Shown here piece after piece: positions 8,120 through 16,138 of a stretch of 33,188 nucleotides of DNA. Both the position numbers and the translations under genes were made by a program. Position 1 is the stretch's first letter; every line of letters begins with the position of its first letter. Location: assembly GCA_024400195.1 (NCBI GenBank), contig JAKSNC010000025.1, positions 1-33,188 of the forward strand, read 5' to 3'. Source of the stretch: Bacteroidales bacterium. GTDB taxonomy: Bacteria > Bacteroidota > Bacteroidia > Bacteroidales > F082. Below the pieces are notes generated by a model. The model searched no databases. It was not told where the DNA came from and was given only the letters and a program-made list of their open reading frames with translations.

Positions 8120-10672
8120 ATGAAACACGTTAAGAATCTTATATTTTTGGTATTATTGCTCATCTGTGAAGCGTCGTTGGCACAGGTGACAACAATCAAA
8201 GGACGCGTTGTTGACCATGAGACGGGCGATCCTCTCCCATACGCCACCATCACTTATAAAGTGAAGGACGAGACACGCGGCACCACGACAGACCTCAACG
8301 GATATTACCGTTTGGAAACACGCGACGTCTTCGATAAAATAGAATATCAATACGCGGGCTATAAGACGCAGAGCCGAAAAATAGACCGTTTCGTCACGCA
8401 GACCATAAACATCAAACTCGCCTCGGAATCGATAGAACTCTCGGCGGTGGAAGTCAGAGCCGACCGACACGTCAAATACACCCGAAAAGGCAATCCCGCC
8501 GTGGAACTGATAAAGAAAGTCCAAAGCGAAAAGAGAAACAACAACATCTCCGCCTACGACTATTACCAATACGACGAATATTTCAAATTAGAACTCGGCC
8601 TGTCGAACCTCGGCGACAGCGTCGGGGCGCACAGCAATGCGTCTTACAGTCAGATTTTCAAGAATATTCAGAAATCTGAACTGACGGGTAAAAACTATTT
8701 GTCGCTTTATCTCATCGAGAAACTCTCGGAATCGTATTACCGCCGCGAACCATTGTGCCATAAAAAAGTCATCAATGCCGTGAAGGACGTCGAAGTCAGC
8801 AAGTTCTTCGACTTCTCGACCCTCGAACCCGTTCTTGAAAACATCGTCGGCGACGTTGATATTTACAGTCCGACGATATTTCTTCTGAATAACGAATACA
8901 CTTCGCCGCTGTCATCTATCGCACCAACGTTCTATCATTTCTTCATCTCAGACACGACGGTGCTGAACAACGACACCTGCGTAGTGCTCACGTTCACAAC
9001 TGCCAACCGCCGCGACCTCGGACTCTCCGGCGTTCTGTGGATTAAACTCGACGGCTCGTATGCCATCAGCAAGTCACAGCTTCATCTGCCCAAAGGCTCC
9101 GGAACAAACTTCGTCGAATCAATGCTGTACGAACAGGAATACGAACTCGTTGACAGCATCATGCGCCCGAAAGGATACAACCTCATCATCGACTTCAGCT
9201 ATCTCGGATTTGCTGTTCACGCGAAAAAGACGGGTATCATAACGAATTTTATCTCCAACCAACCAAAACCCGACGACTTCTACGGCTTCGATAATGAAAT
9301 CGTCAGAAAGGACGGTTTTATGGAGCAGGACGACGACTATTGGGCGGAAAACCGTCTCGACAGCCTGTCGGAACACGAGAACGCCATTTACGACAACGCC
9401 AAGATGCTTAATAAAAATATGGGTTATCGCGCAATAATCAACTCGATAATGGCCATCGGTTATGAGTATTTTGATGTCGGCTGGATTGACTACGGCCCGA
9501 TTTGGAACAGCTTGAGCAAGAATGATGTCGAAGGTCTCCGCATCCGCGTCGGCGGAAAAACGAACACTAAGTTCAACAAACATCTCTTCTTGGGCGGATT
9601 CATCGCCTACGGATGCAAAGACGAAGCATGGAAATGGCGCGGACAGATAATGTATTCCTTCAACGACAAGATTCACCATCAATGGGAATTTCCGCAGAAC
9701 CTCGCGACATTGACGTTGGAACATAACACATTCACTCCCGGAAGAGAAGTATTCGGCGAACAGGACTTCTCCGACGGCGACCGTATCAGCACACTTGTCA
9801 GCCGTGGAAAAACCAATAAAATGGTGCTGATTGACAAAGTTAAAGGTCAATACGACTACGAATTTAAATACGGCATCGGACTTAATTTCTCCGCCGAATA
9901 TCTCGAACAGAGGACTCTATCCGACGGCCTCAACTTTACGACTTTTGAAGGCAAAGAATATCGTCCGCTGAGGACAACGACCTTCGGAATGACATTCAGA
10001 TACGCCCATAACGAGAAGTTCTATCAACTGCAGCAGAACAGAGTCCGTGTCGCAACATCCGTCGCACCGGTGATAACGCTTGGCTATAACTACAGCGCGC
10101 CTCTTCTCGACGGAGATTACGAGTTTCACAAACTCACCGCGGCATTTCACAAGAAATGGTTCCTCAGCGTACTCGGCATCGCAAATATCGACCTCGGCGC
10201 AGGAAAAGTCTTCGGAACAGCACCTTATCCACTACTCTATATTCCAAGCGGAAACCAGTCGTTCTTCCTCAACCACAACGCGTTCAACTTGATGAACAAC
10301 TACGAGTTCGCCGCCGACTATTTCTTCGACGTCAAAGTGACTTACGACATGAAGGGCTTCATTCTCCACAGAATACCGCTCATCGGCAACTTCAAAATGT
10401 GCGAGGTCTTCACGTTCAAAGCTATATGGGGCGGCCTTTCAGATGAAAACAACCCGAAAAATATGGGCAAGACAATCTTCCCGTTCCCCGTTGACGACAA
10501 GGGACGACCAACGATGTTCACCTTCAACGACGGTCCATATATGGAGGCAAGTTTCGGTATCGCCAACATTTTCAGCATATTACGACTTGATTACGTAAGA
10601 CGTTTCACCTATCTTGATAATCCGGACATCGATAAATGGAGCATCATGTGTTCCGTAACACTTCAATTCTGA
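8120..10672 (+). CDS. DUF5686 outer-membrane protein with carboxypeptidase-like regulatory domain
   Basis: An 850-residue exported protein. A signal peptide covers about residues 1-21, ending SLAQ. Next is a CarboxypepD_reg-like beta-sandwich (VTTIKGRVVDHETGDPLPYA, about 22-110), and then a long DUF5686 region that probably ends in an outer-membrane beta-barrel; the last residues, SVTLQF, end in an aromatic residue as barrel proteins do. The size fits full-length family members. The function of DUF5686 proteins is not established, and a role in surface transport or assembly is only a guess. The gene ends three bases before the diphosphomevalonate decarboxylase gene, so it may be the first gene of that operon. 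Confidence 0.88.
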   Translation: MKHVKNLIFLVLLLICEASLAQVTTIKGRVVDHETGDPLPYATITYKVKDETRGTTTDLNGYYRLETRDVFDKIEYQYAGYKTQSRKIDRFVTQTINIKLASESIELSAVEVRADRHVKYTRKGNPAVELIKKVQSEKRNNNISAYDYYQYDEYFKLELGLSNLGDSVGAHSNASYSQIFKNIQKSELTGKNYLSLYLIEKLSESYYRREPLCHKKVINAVKDVEVSKFFDFSTLEPVLENIVGDVDIYSPTIFLLNNEYTSPLSSIAPTFYHFFISDTTVLNNDTCVVLTFTTANRRDLGLSGVLWIKLDGSYAISKSQLHLPKGSGTNFVESMLYEQEYELVDSIMRPKGYNLIIDFSYLGFAVHAKKTGIITNFISNQPKPDDFYGFDNEIVRKDGFMEQDDDYWAENRLDSLSEHENAIYDNAKMLNKNMGYRAIINSIMAIGYEYFDVGWIDYGPIWNSLSKNDVEGLRIRVGGKTNTKFNKHLFLGGFIAYGCKDEAWKWRGQIMYSFNDKIHHQWEFPQNLATLTLEHNTFTPGREVFGEQDFSDGDRISTLVSRGKTNKMVLIDKVKGQYDYEFKYGIGLNFSAEYLEQRTLSDGLNFTTFEGKEYRPLRTTTFGMTFRYAHNEKFYQLQQNRVRVATSVAPVITLGYNYSAPLLDGDYEFHKLTAAFHKKWFLSVLGIANIDLGAGKVFGTAPYPLLYIPSGNQSFFLNHNAFNLMNNYEFAADYFFDVKVTYDMKGFILHRIPLIGNFKMCEVFTFKAIWGGLSDENNPKNMGKTIFPFPVDDKGRPTMFTFNDGPYMEASFGIANIFSILRLDYVRRFTYLDNPDIDKWSIMCSVTLQF

Positions 10673-10675
10673 TTT

Positions 10676-11677
10676 ATGAATAAAGTTTGTCACAAAAGCC
10701 CGTCAAATATCGCCATCGTTAAGTATTGGGGCAAACACGGCAACCAACTTCCTAACAATCCATCAATAAGCTTCACGCTGAGTAAATGCCATACCGAAAC
10801 AAGTATAAAATTCTGTGAATCAGATTGTTATAAATCTAATTTCTTCTTTGAAGGAAAGGAAAACGCCGCCTTCAAACTGAAGATCGACAAGTTTTTTCAG
10901 TCTGTGACAAATGATTTTCCTTTTCTGAACAATATCGAACTCGAAATAGAAAGCCGTAATTCATTCCCACATTCGTCGGGAATAGCATCTTCGGCCTCTT
11001 CGATGAGTGCACTCGTCCTTTGTCTTTTAGACATTGAGCGAACAATCAAAGCCGATTCACATCCGATTGATTTACAACGCGCTTCATATTATGCGCGGCT
11101 TGCATCCGGCTCCGCTTCCCGTTCCGTCTTTCCAAAAATGGCCTTGTGGGGCCTGATGCCGACTGTGCAGGGAAGCTCCGACGAATACGCCGTCTCCATC
11201 GAAGACATCATCCATCCTGTTTTCAAAACCTACCACGACACGATTCTGATTGTGAGTTCAAAGGAGAAAAGCGTCTCAAGCCGCGCCGGACATGCCTTGA
11301 TGGACACGCATCCACAAGCACAGGCCCGCTACGCCCAAGCACGCGAAAATACTCAAAGACTTCTTACTACGCTCAAACTCGGCGATATTGAAGATTTTAT
11401 CAAAATAACTGAAGATGAAGCACTTACACTTCATCATCTCATGGAGACATCGACTCCTCCTTTCGTCCTGATGGAAGAAAACACAAAGAAAATCATCAAC
11501 AAAATAAGACGTTTCAGACAAGATACGAAGATTCCGCTCTGTTTCACACTCGACGCCGGCCCTAATGTGCACTGCCTTTTCCCACAAAATTGCCAAAAAG
11601 AAGTTGACGATTTCATTATCAACGAGTTAAAGCAGTATTGCCACAACGGAACATTCATCTCCGACAGCGTAGAATAA
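10676..11677 (+). CDS. mvaD: Diphosphomevalonate decarboxylase
   Basis: A 333-residue GHMP-superfamily enzyme that converts mevalonate 5-diphosphate to isopentenyl diphosphate with ATP, the last committed step of the mevalonate pathway. The family blocks are present: SNIAIVKYWGKHG near the N-terminus (about 10-22), the phosphate-binding SSGIASSASSMSAL near residue 105, the ASGSASRS motif, and LDAGPNVH with the probable catalytic Asp293. The length matches bacterial homologues. The start lies three bases after the DUF5686 stop, and a mevalonate kinase gene follows after about a dozen bases, so this is an isoprenoid operon. It acts in the cytosol. Confidence 0.95.
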   Translation: MNKVCHKSPSNIAIVKYWGKHGNQLPNNPSISFTLSKCHTETSIKFCESDCYKSNFFFEGKENAAFKLKIDKFFQSVTNDFPFLNNIELEIESRNSFPHSSGIASSASSMSALVLCLLDIERTIKADSHPIDLQRASYYARLASGSASRSVFPKMALWGLMPTVQGSSDEYAVSIEDIIHPVFKTYHDTILIVSSKEKSVSSRAGHALMDTHPQAQARYAQARENTQRLLTTLKLGDIEDFIKITEDEALTLHHLMETSTPPFVLMEENTKKIINKIRRFRQDTKIPLCFTLDAGPNVHCLFPQNCQKEVDDFIINELKQYCHNGTFISDSVE

Positions 11678-11690
11678 TTTTTAAGTGAAG

Positions 11691-12578
11691 ATGAAATCAA
11701 AAAAATACAACGGAAAAGTTATTCTCTTCGGAGAATATTCGATGATTTTTGGTGCCGACGCCCTGCTTGTGCCTTACCGCGACACTTCGGCTGAATGGGA
11801 TTTCTGCTCGAAAAACCCTGATTATAAGATGGTTAACTCTAACAGAAACCTCAATAAGTTTCTTTCTTATCTGAAGGAAAATGATTTTGACGACATTTTG
11901 GAACTATCATCTTTCGAAGAAGATATAAAATCGGGACTATATTTGAAATCGGATATTCCATCAGGTTACGGACTTGGCAGTTCGGGTGCTTTGGTGGCCG
12001 CCGTTTATGACCATTACGGAAAGGATAACAACCATAATCCATTGGTTCTCAAGTCGATTTTTGCCAAAATGGAAAACTGTTTTCATAGTAGCAGTTCCGG
12101 CAACGATCCACTTCAATGCTATTTCGGACAACCTTTTGTGATTTCAAAAGACGGATTTAAGTTGTTGGACAACAATTTTCTCAATCCGGAAATAAAGGTT
12201 TTTCTGATTGACAGCGGGATCAAAAGCACGACGGGCCCGCTTGTATCGTATTTCAAGGAATGCAGAAACGATGCAAAATACATGAATATATTTGAAAATG
12301 AATATGTTCCGTGTGTAAAAAAATGTATTGACACGACGATTCATAGTGATACGGACGCTTTTTTCGCGGCTGTGGGTGAACTGTCGGATTTACAGACGCG
12401 ACTGCTCAAACCGATGATTCCGGAGAGTATCATGCCGTTGTTCGCCGCCGCCCGCAACGACAGACGTTTCTGTATTAAGATTTCGGGGTCGGGCGGCGGC
12501 GGCTTCTTCATCGCCTTCACCAAAGACGAAAGCATTGATATTCAAGATAAATTTCAAGTCAAAAAATTATTAAACTAA
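11691..12578 (+). CDS. mvk: Mevalonate kinase (GHMP family)
   Basis: A 295-residue GHMP kinase that probably phosphorylates mevalonate. It opens with KVILFGEYSMIFGADALLVP, has the ATP-binding loop PSGYGLGSSGALVAA near residue 90-104, a catalytic-region SSSSGNDPLQCYFG, and the C-terminal glycine-rich ISGSGGGGFF. An in-frame GTG at 11685 would add two residues; I prefer the ATG at 11691. Its position directly after diphosphomevalonate decarboxylase supports the mevalonate role over other GHMP substrates. The protein is diverged from textbook mevalonate kinases, so it could alternatively be the phosphomevalonate kinase, with the GYDIA-family kinase on the other strand filling the remaining step. 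Confidence 0.8.
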   Translation: MKSKKYNGKVILFGEYSMIFGADALLVPYRDTSAEWDFCSKNPDYKMVNSNRNLNKFLSYLKENDFDDILELSSFEEDIKSGLYLKSDIPSGYGLGSSGALVAAVYDHYGKDNNHNPLVLKSIFAKMENCFHSSSSGNDPLQCYFGQPFVISKDGFKLLDNNFLNPEIKVFLIDSGIKSTTGPLVSYFKECRNDAKYMNIFENEYVPCVKKCIDTTIHSDTDAFFAAVGELSDLQTRLLKPMIPESIMPLFAAARNDRRFCIKISGSGGGGFFIAFTKDESIDIQDKFQVKKLLN

Positions 12579-12590
12579 ATTTTGTAAAAA

Positions 12591-13346
12591 ATGTTACGTG
12601 AAAAAACTGTTTTTGGTCCGATTATAAGCCGCAGACTCGGCGTTTCGTTAGGCATCAACCTCCTTCCTGAAAATGGAAAACTCTGCACATTCGACTGTAT
12701 TTACTGCGAATGCGGCTGGAACAAAGACGGCCTTGACGATACGACTCTTCCTTCAGCCGAAAAAGTTCGGAATGATTTGGAAAAGAAGTTGCAAGAACTT
12801 GAAAAACAAAATGTTAAAGTCGATTCGATAACATTTTCCGGTGACGGCGAATCAACGATACATCCTGATTTCCCGCAGATTGTCGATGACGTTATCGCCC
12901 TGCGCGACAAGTACGCCCCCAACGCAAAAGTATCGGTTTTGTCAAATGCGACGCAAGTTCATCGTCCGGATGTTTTGGCTGCCCTGCGCAAAATAGACAA
13001 CCCGATTATGAAAATCGATGCGCCGACTAACGAATTGATTAACAAGATAAACAGACCTCACAAAGGTTATGATGTCGGGCGTGTCGTTGAGGCTTTGCGC
13101 AAATTCGACGGCGATTTCGTGCTTCAGACGATGTTTCTGCGCAGCGATGATTTCGACTCGTCGTCGCAGGATGTTTTGGACGGCTGGATGGCGATAGTGC
13201 GCGACCTGAAACCGCGCGAAATCATGGTTTACACCATCGACCGCCCAACACCGGCGCAAAACCTGAGGAAATTCAGCGTCGAAGAGATGCAGAACCTGAT
13301 AAAACCATTAATCGACGAAGGATTTAAGATTCAGATAAAAGGATAG
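12591..13346 (+). CDS. Radical SAM protein, COG0731-like
   Basis: A 251-residue radical SAM enzyme. The [4Fe-4S] cluster motif CxxxCxxC is at Cys32, Cys36 and Cys39 (CTFDCIYC), directly after the GPIISRRLGVSLGINLLP stretch typical of the COG0731 Fe-S oxidoreductase group. The SAM-binding TFSGDGESTIHPDF follows. The group is related to wyosine-base synthesis enzymes, but its bacterial substrate is not known. The gene begins 12 bases after mevalonate kinase and may be co-transcribed, although no link with isoprenoid synthesis is evident. It ends only 18 bases from the convergent TIGR04076 gene. Confidence 0.88.
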   Translation: MLREKTVFGPIISRRLGVSLGINLLPENGKLCTFDCIYCECGWNKDGLDDTTLPSAEKVRNDLEKKLQELEKQNVKVDSITFSGDGESTIHPDFPQIVDDVIALRDKYAPNAKVSVLSNATQVHRPDVLAALRKIDNPIMKIDAPTNELINKINRPHKGYDVGRVVEALRKFDGDFVLQTMFLRSDDFDSSSQDVLDGWMAIVRDLKPREIMVYTIDRPTPAQNLRKFSVEEMQNLIKPLIDEGFKIQIKG

Positions 13347-13364
13347 AAAAGCCTTTCGCAAGTA

Positions 13365-13679
13365 TTACTCCACTGTTTCCAAATAAAACGACACCGGACG
13401 GAAGCCGTCGTTGCACGAAATCATCGCCGAATACGGATTCTGCATCCAGCCGTCGTAAAAGTTTCCTTCGCCGCGCGACAAAGCTTCAACAAAAGAACGC
13501 ATTGACTGCCAAGCACTTTCACACAATCCTTCTGGACATCTGCCGTCTTCCGATATAAAAACCTGACCTTCACAAAGGTCGCAGGTGTGCTCAATTGGAT
13601 TTTCGTATCTCGCAGACAAATCGGCGTAACAAGCCTTCCGTATCACCGTTATTCTGACTTTTTTCAAAAAATTTGACAT
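13365..13679 (-). CDS. TIGR04076 family protein
   Basis: A 104-residue small protein with the TIGR04076 pattern: an N-terminal strand VRITVIRKACYADL, a mid-protein cysteine-containing segment (HTCDLCEGQVF), CPEGLCESAW, and a terminal CNDGFRPVSFYLE. Its cysteines might bind metal or take part in redox chemistry, but the family has no assigned function. It is the last gene in the minus-strand direction after topA, HMG-CoA reductase and the GYDIA kinase, but an array of short repeats separates it from the kinase, so co-transcription is uncertain. Confidence 0.75.
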   Translation of the reverse strand: MSNFLKKVRITVIRKACYADLSARYENPIEHTCDLCEGQVFISEDGRCPEGLCESAWQSMRSFVEALSRGEGNFYDGWMQNPYSAMISCNDGFRPVSFYLETVE

Positions 13680-13853
13680 TTTGACTGATTTGACGATTTG
13701 ACTTTTTGACTTTTTGACGATTTGACTTCAGAACGTCAGAACTTCTTAACCTCTCAAACTTTTCAAACCCTTGACCCTCGACTTTTGACCCTCGACTTTT
13801 GACCTTTGACTTTCGACTTTTGACTTTTGACTTTCGACTTTTGACTTTTGACA
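13680..13853. repeat. Degenerate TTTTGAC heptamer array
   Basis: About 170 bases between the GYDIA kinase and the TIGR04076 gene are largely built from 7-base units such as TTTTGAC, CTCGACT and TTCGACT. They form two blocks (about 13680-13730 and 13785-13853) separated by a less regular part. The open frame seen on the minus strand (repeating KSKVKSR) is a product of the repeat and not a gene. Confidence 0.8.
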
Positions 13854-13854
13854 A

Positions 13855-14784
13855 CTATATATCATTGATTTTCAACTCATTAAATTTGAAAACTATCTTC
13901 AATCCCTTTGTTTGGAAATATTCCGAGACACGTTCAAAAGGCATTTCCGACGCAGCAAGGAAGAAGTCGCCGCCCCACGCGCCCAAACTCTTCACTGCCC
14001 CGTCAAAATCATTGAAAAACGTCTTCAACGGCGTTTTCCCAATACATTTCGAAATGATTCCTTCGTGAGCGCCAATAATATCTTGAAACTCCTTTAAAGT
14101 ATTGACAGTTAATATTTTACGAGTTATCTCACTAACTTCGGAAATTTCATTTTCAAAGTTATAAGTCTTTGTCTTCTCCTTAAAAACATTGACTTCTCTT
14201 GAAGAAATCTGCTTTTTGTCGAGATAGACGAAATACAGATTTTCTGCAAAAGTTGGACTGAAATCGACTTTCCTCACTTTAGGAACATCGTTTTCAAGTT
14301 TGTAAATTATTGGTTGTGAGCAAGTTGCACATGCGACATCATATCCGGAGCCACCGAATGTCTCTTTTAAGACATCATACGGATTCACATCGGCCCATTG
14401 TGCGAGATTCGATACGAGCGTTGAACTGCTGCCAAGCCCCCATTGCCTGTCGAAATCGAGGCGTGTTGTAAAAGAATAGTCGCATTTTTCGTTAAGAATG
14501 AATGGATTAAGACTTTTTGTCACTTGAAAAATCTCGGAAAGTTTTTTCGCCGCGTCCAAGTCATCGGAGGCTCTGACGGTGAAGTCGTGTTTGTTGAGCA
14601 TCGTTGAAAACCAAAGTCCTTTCGGGGTAAAGGCGTCCCAATGGATAATGCCGTTGTTTGTCGGCAGTTTTTCAACCGTCATTGATTGTCCGAGACGAAG
14701 CGGCATAGCGAGGGCTTCGGCACCAAGAAGTACTAAATATTCACCCGTTATGAGAAACTTACCGTTGCCGCGAAACTGTGTCAT
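13855..14784 (-). CDS. GYDIA-family GHMP kinase, candidate phosphomevalonate kinase
   Basis: A 309-residue GHMP kinase. It starts with GKFLITGEYLVLLGAEALAM, has the ATP loop WGLGSSSTLV at about 115-124, and carries GSGYDVACA at 145-153, the signature after which the Bacteroidota GYDIA family is named. It begins 11 bases after the HMG-CoA reductase stop, in one operon with it, and faces the mevalonate kinase/decarboxylase genes on the other strand. Since no classical phosphomevalonate kinase is visible and this is the remaining sugar/mevalonate-type kinase, phosphorylation of 5-phosphomevalonate is the likely role. That assignment comes from context and not from a known active-site signature. 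Confidence 0.85.
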   Translation of the reverse strand: MTQFRGNGKFLITGEYLVLLGAEALAMPLRLGQSMTVEKLPTNNGIIHWDAFTPKGLWFSTMLNKHDFTVRASDDLDAAKKLSEIFQVTKSLNPFILNEKCDYSFTTRLDFDRQWGLGSSSTLVSNLAQWADVNPYDVLKETFGGSGYDVACATCSQPIIYKLENDVPKVRKVDFSPTFAENLYFVYLDKKQISSREVNVFKEKTKTYNFENEISEVSEITRKILTVNTLKEFQDIIGAHEGIISKCIGKTPLKTFFNDFDGAVKSLGAWGGDFFLAASEMPFERVSEYFQTKGLKIVFKFNELKINDI

Positions 14785-14795
14785 CTAACAACAAA

Positions 14796-16115
14796 CTATT
14801 TGGTTTTCAAGTTTTTAAGGAACTCTTCGACAGCAGAATGACTCACGACGATATTTTTAAAGTGCTCTGTCGCCGCGATTTTCTCATCATCGGTTGCGCC
14901 GAGGGAATTTAAGATATTTGTCAGGTGCATCTTCATGTGCCCTTGTTGTATTCCTTTAGTTATCAATGATTTAACTGCGGAATAATTATTTGCAAGTCCC
15001 ATTGTAGCCGCAATTGACATAAGTTCCGGGGCGGTAGGGTTGCCCAAAAGTTCGAGTGATTCTTTTGCCAAAGGATGCAGGCTCGTCAATCCTCCGACGG
15101 TTCCGAGGGCCATTGGGACTTCCACTGCGAAACTGAAAATGCCGTCTTTTATCTCCGCTGTTGAGAGGCTTTCGTAGTGTCCGTTGCGGGCGGCGTATGA
15201 ATGTCCCGCTGCTTCGACTGCACGGAAGTCGTTTCCAGTTGCAATCACGACGGCGTCGATACCGTTGTAGATGCCTTTGTTGTGCGTCACGGCGCGGTAA
15301 GTGTCAATATGTGCAATATCAACGGCTTTCTTAAATTTGACTGCAAAAGCCTGACCGTCAAGATGTTCGTCTATTCCGTCAAGTTGTTCGACAGGGCATT
15401 CAACCCAGACTTTCACGCGGCATTCGGGAGTATAGTTCGACAGAATGCTCATCACGATTTCGATGTTGTCTGAAAACATATCGCGGAGGCTGTCGGCGAA
15501 GGCTTCGAGGCAGGAATTTATGAAGTTGGCGCCCATAGAGTCGCAAGTGTAGAAGGAGACGCGCAGTTGATAATAATCTGGTATTTCATTATGAAAATCA
15601 ACAAGTTCTATATCATGAACTCCGCCGCCGCGCTGCTCCATCTTCTTGGTAAGGCCGGCGGTGTCGCGTAAGAGTCTGTCCTTTATCATGGGCATCATCT
15701 CACGCAGCGCGGCGGGCTCACCCTTCCAACAAAAATGAACCTGTCCTATCTTCTTAGTATCAATAACTTCGGTGTGAAAACCGCCCCTGACGCCCCAGAA
15801 TTTGACAGCCGCAGAAGCCGCCGCAACAACGGAACTCTCCTCAATGACCATCGGGACGACATAGTTGCGGTTGTTTATCAGTACGTTTGGCGATATGCCG
15901 TAAGGAATTGGAAAATTGGAGATTGTGTTTTCGCTGAACTCGTCGAAAGTCTTTTGACGTTTCGTGTCGTTAAACCAAAAACTCTTGAGCAGGCTCACGA
16001 ATTCACCAGGATTCTCAATACACTCGGCCACGGCTTTCAGCTTATCCTCCTTGAGAAGTTTGCTGAAACCCTGTTTTATGCGGTCGCGACGGCGCATCGG
16101 GGATTCTTCTTCCAT
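14796..16115 (-). CDS. mvaA: Hydroxymethylglutaryl-CoA reductase, class II
   Basis: A 439-residue cytosolic class II enzyme that reduces HMG-CoA to mevalonate. The catalytic set is recognisable: EESSVVAAAS with Glu92/93, THNKGIYNGID with Lys280, GNDFRAVEAA with Asp296, and a late GHMKMH with His395. There is no membrane anchor. The class was first described in degradative organisms, but many bacteria use it for synthesis, and its operon with a GYDIA kinase supports synthesis here. The start at 16115 is favoured by an upstream AAAGGAAAG stretch. It begins 23 bases after the topA stop. Confidence 0.95.
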   Translation of the reverse strand: MEEESPMRRRDRIKQGFSKLLKEDKLKAVAECIENPGEFVSLLKSFWFNDTKRQKTFDEFSENTISNFPIPYGISPNVLINNRNYVVPMVIEESSVVAAASAAVKFWGVRGGFHTEVIDTKKIGQVHFCWKGEPAALREMMPMIKDRLLRDTAGLTKKMEQRGGGVHDIELVDFHNEIPDYYQLRVSFYTCDSMGANFINSCLEAFADSLRDMFSDNIEIVMSILSNYTPECRVKVWVECPVEQLDGIDEHLDGQAFAVKFKKAVDIAHIDTYRAVTHNKGIYNGIDAVVIATGNDFRAVEAAGHSYAARNGHYESLSTAEIKDGIFSFAVEVPMALGTVGGLTSLHPLAKESLELLGNPTAPELMSIAATMGLANNYSAVKSLITKGIQQGHMKMHLTNILNSLGATDDEKIAATEHFKNIVVSHSAVEEFLKNLKTK

Positions 16116-16138
16116 TTGTGTCTTTCCTTTTGGTTATA

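Noticed and set aside
9119-9850. Minus-strand open frame of 243 codons inside the DUF5686 gene
   Set aside because: It is a shadow of the well-supported plus-strand gene and shows no motif.
13680-13853. Possible CRISPR array
   Set aside because: Units are 7 bases with no spacers of constant length, and no cas genes are nearby.
13591-13854. Open frame of 87 codons with repeating KSKVKSR residues
   Set aside because: Its repeats come directly from the TTTTGAC heptamer array, and its remainder is antisense or out of frame to the TIGR04076 gene; there is no independent support for a gene.
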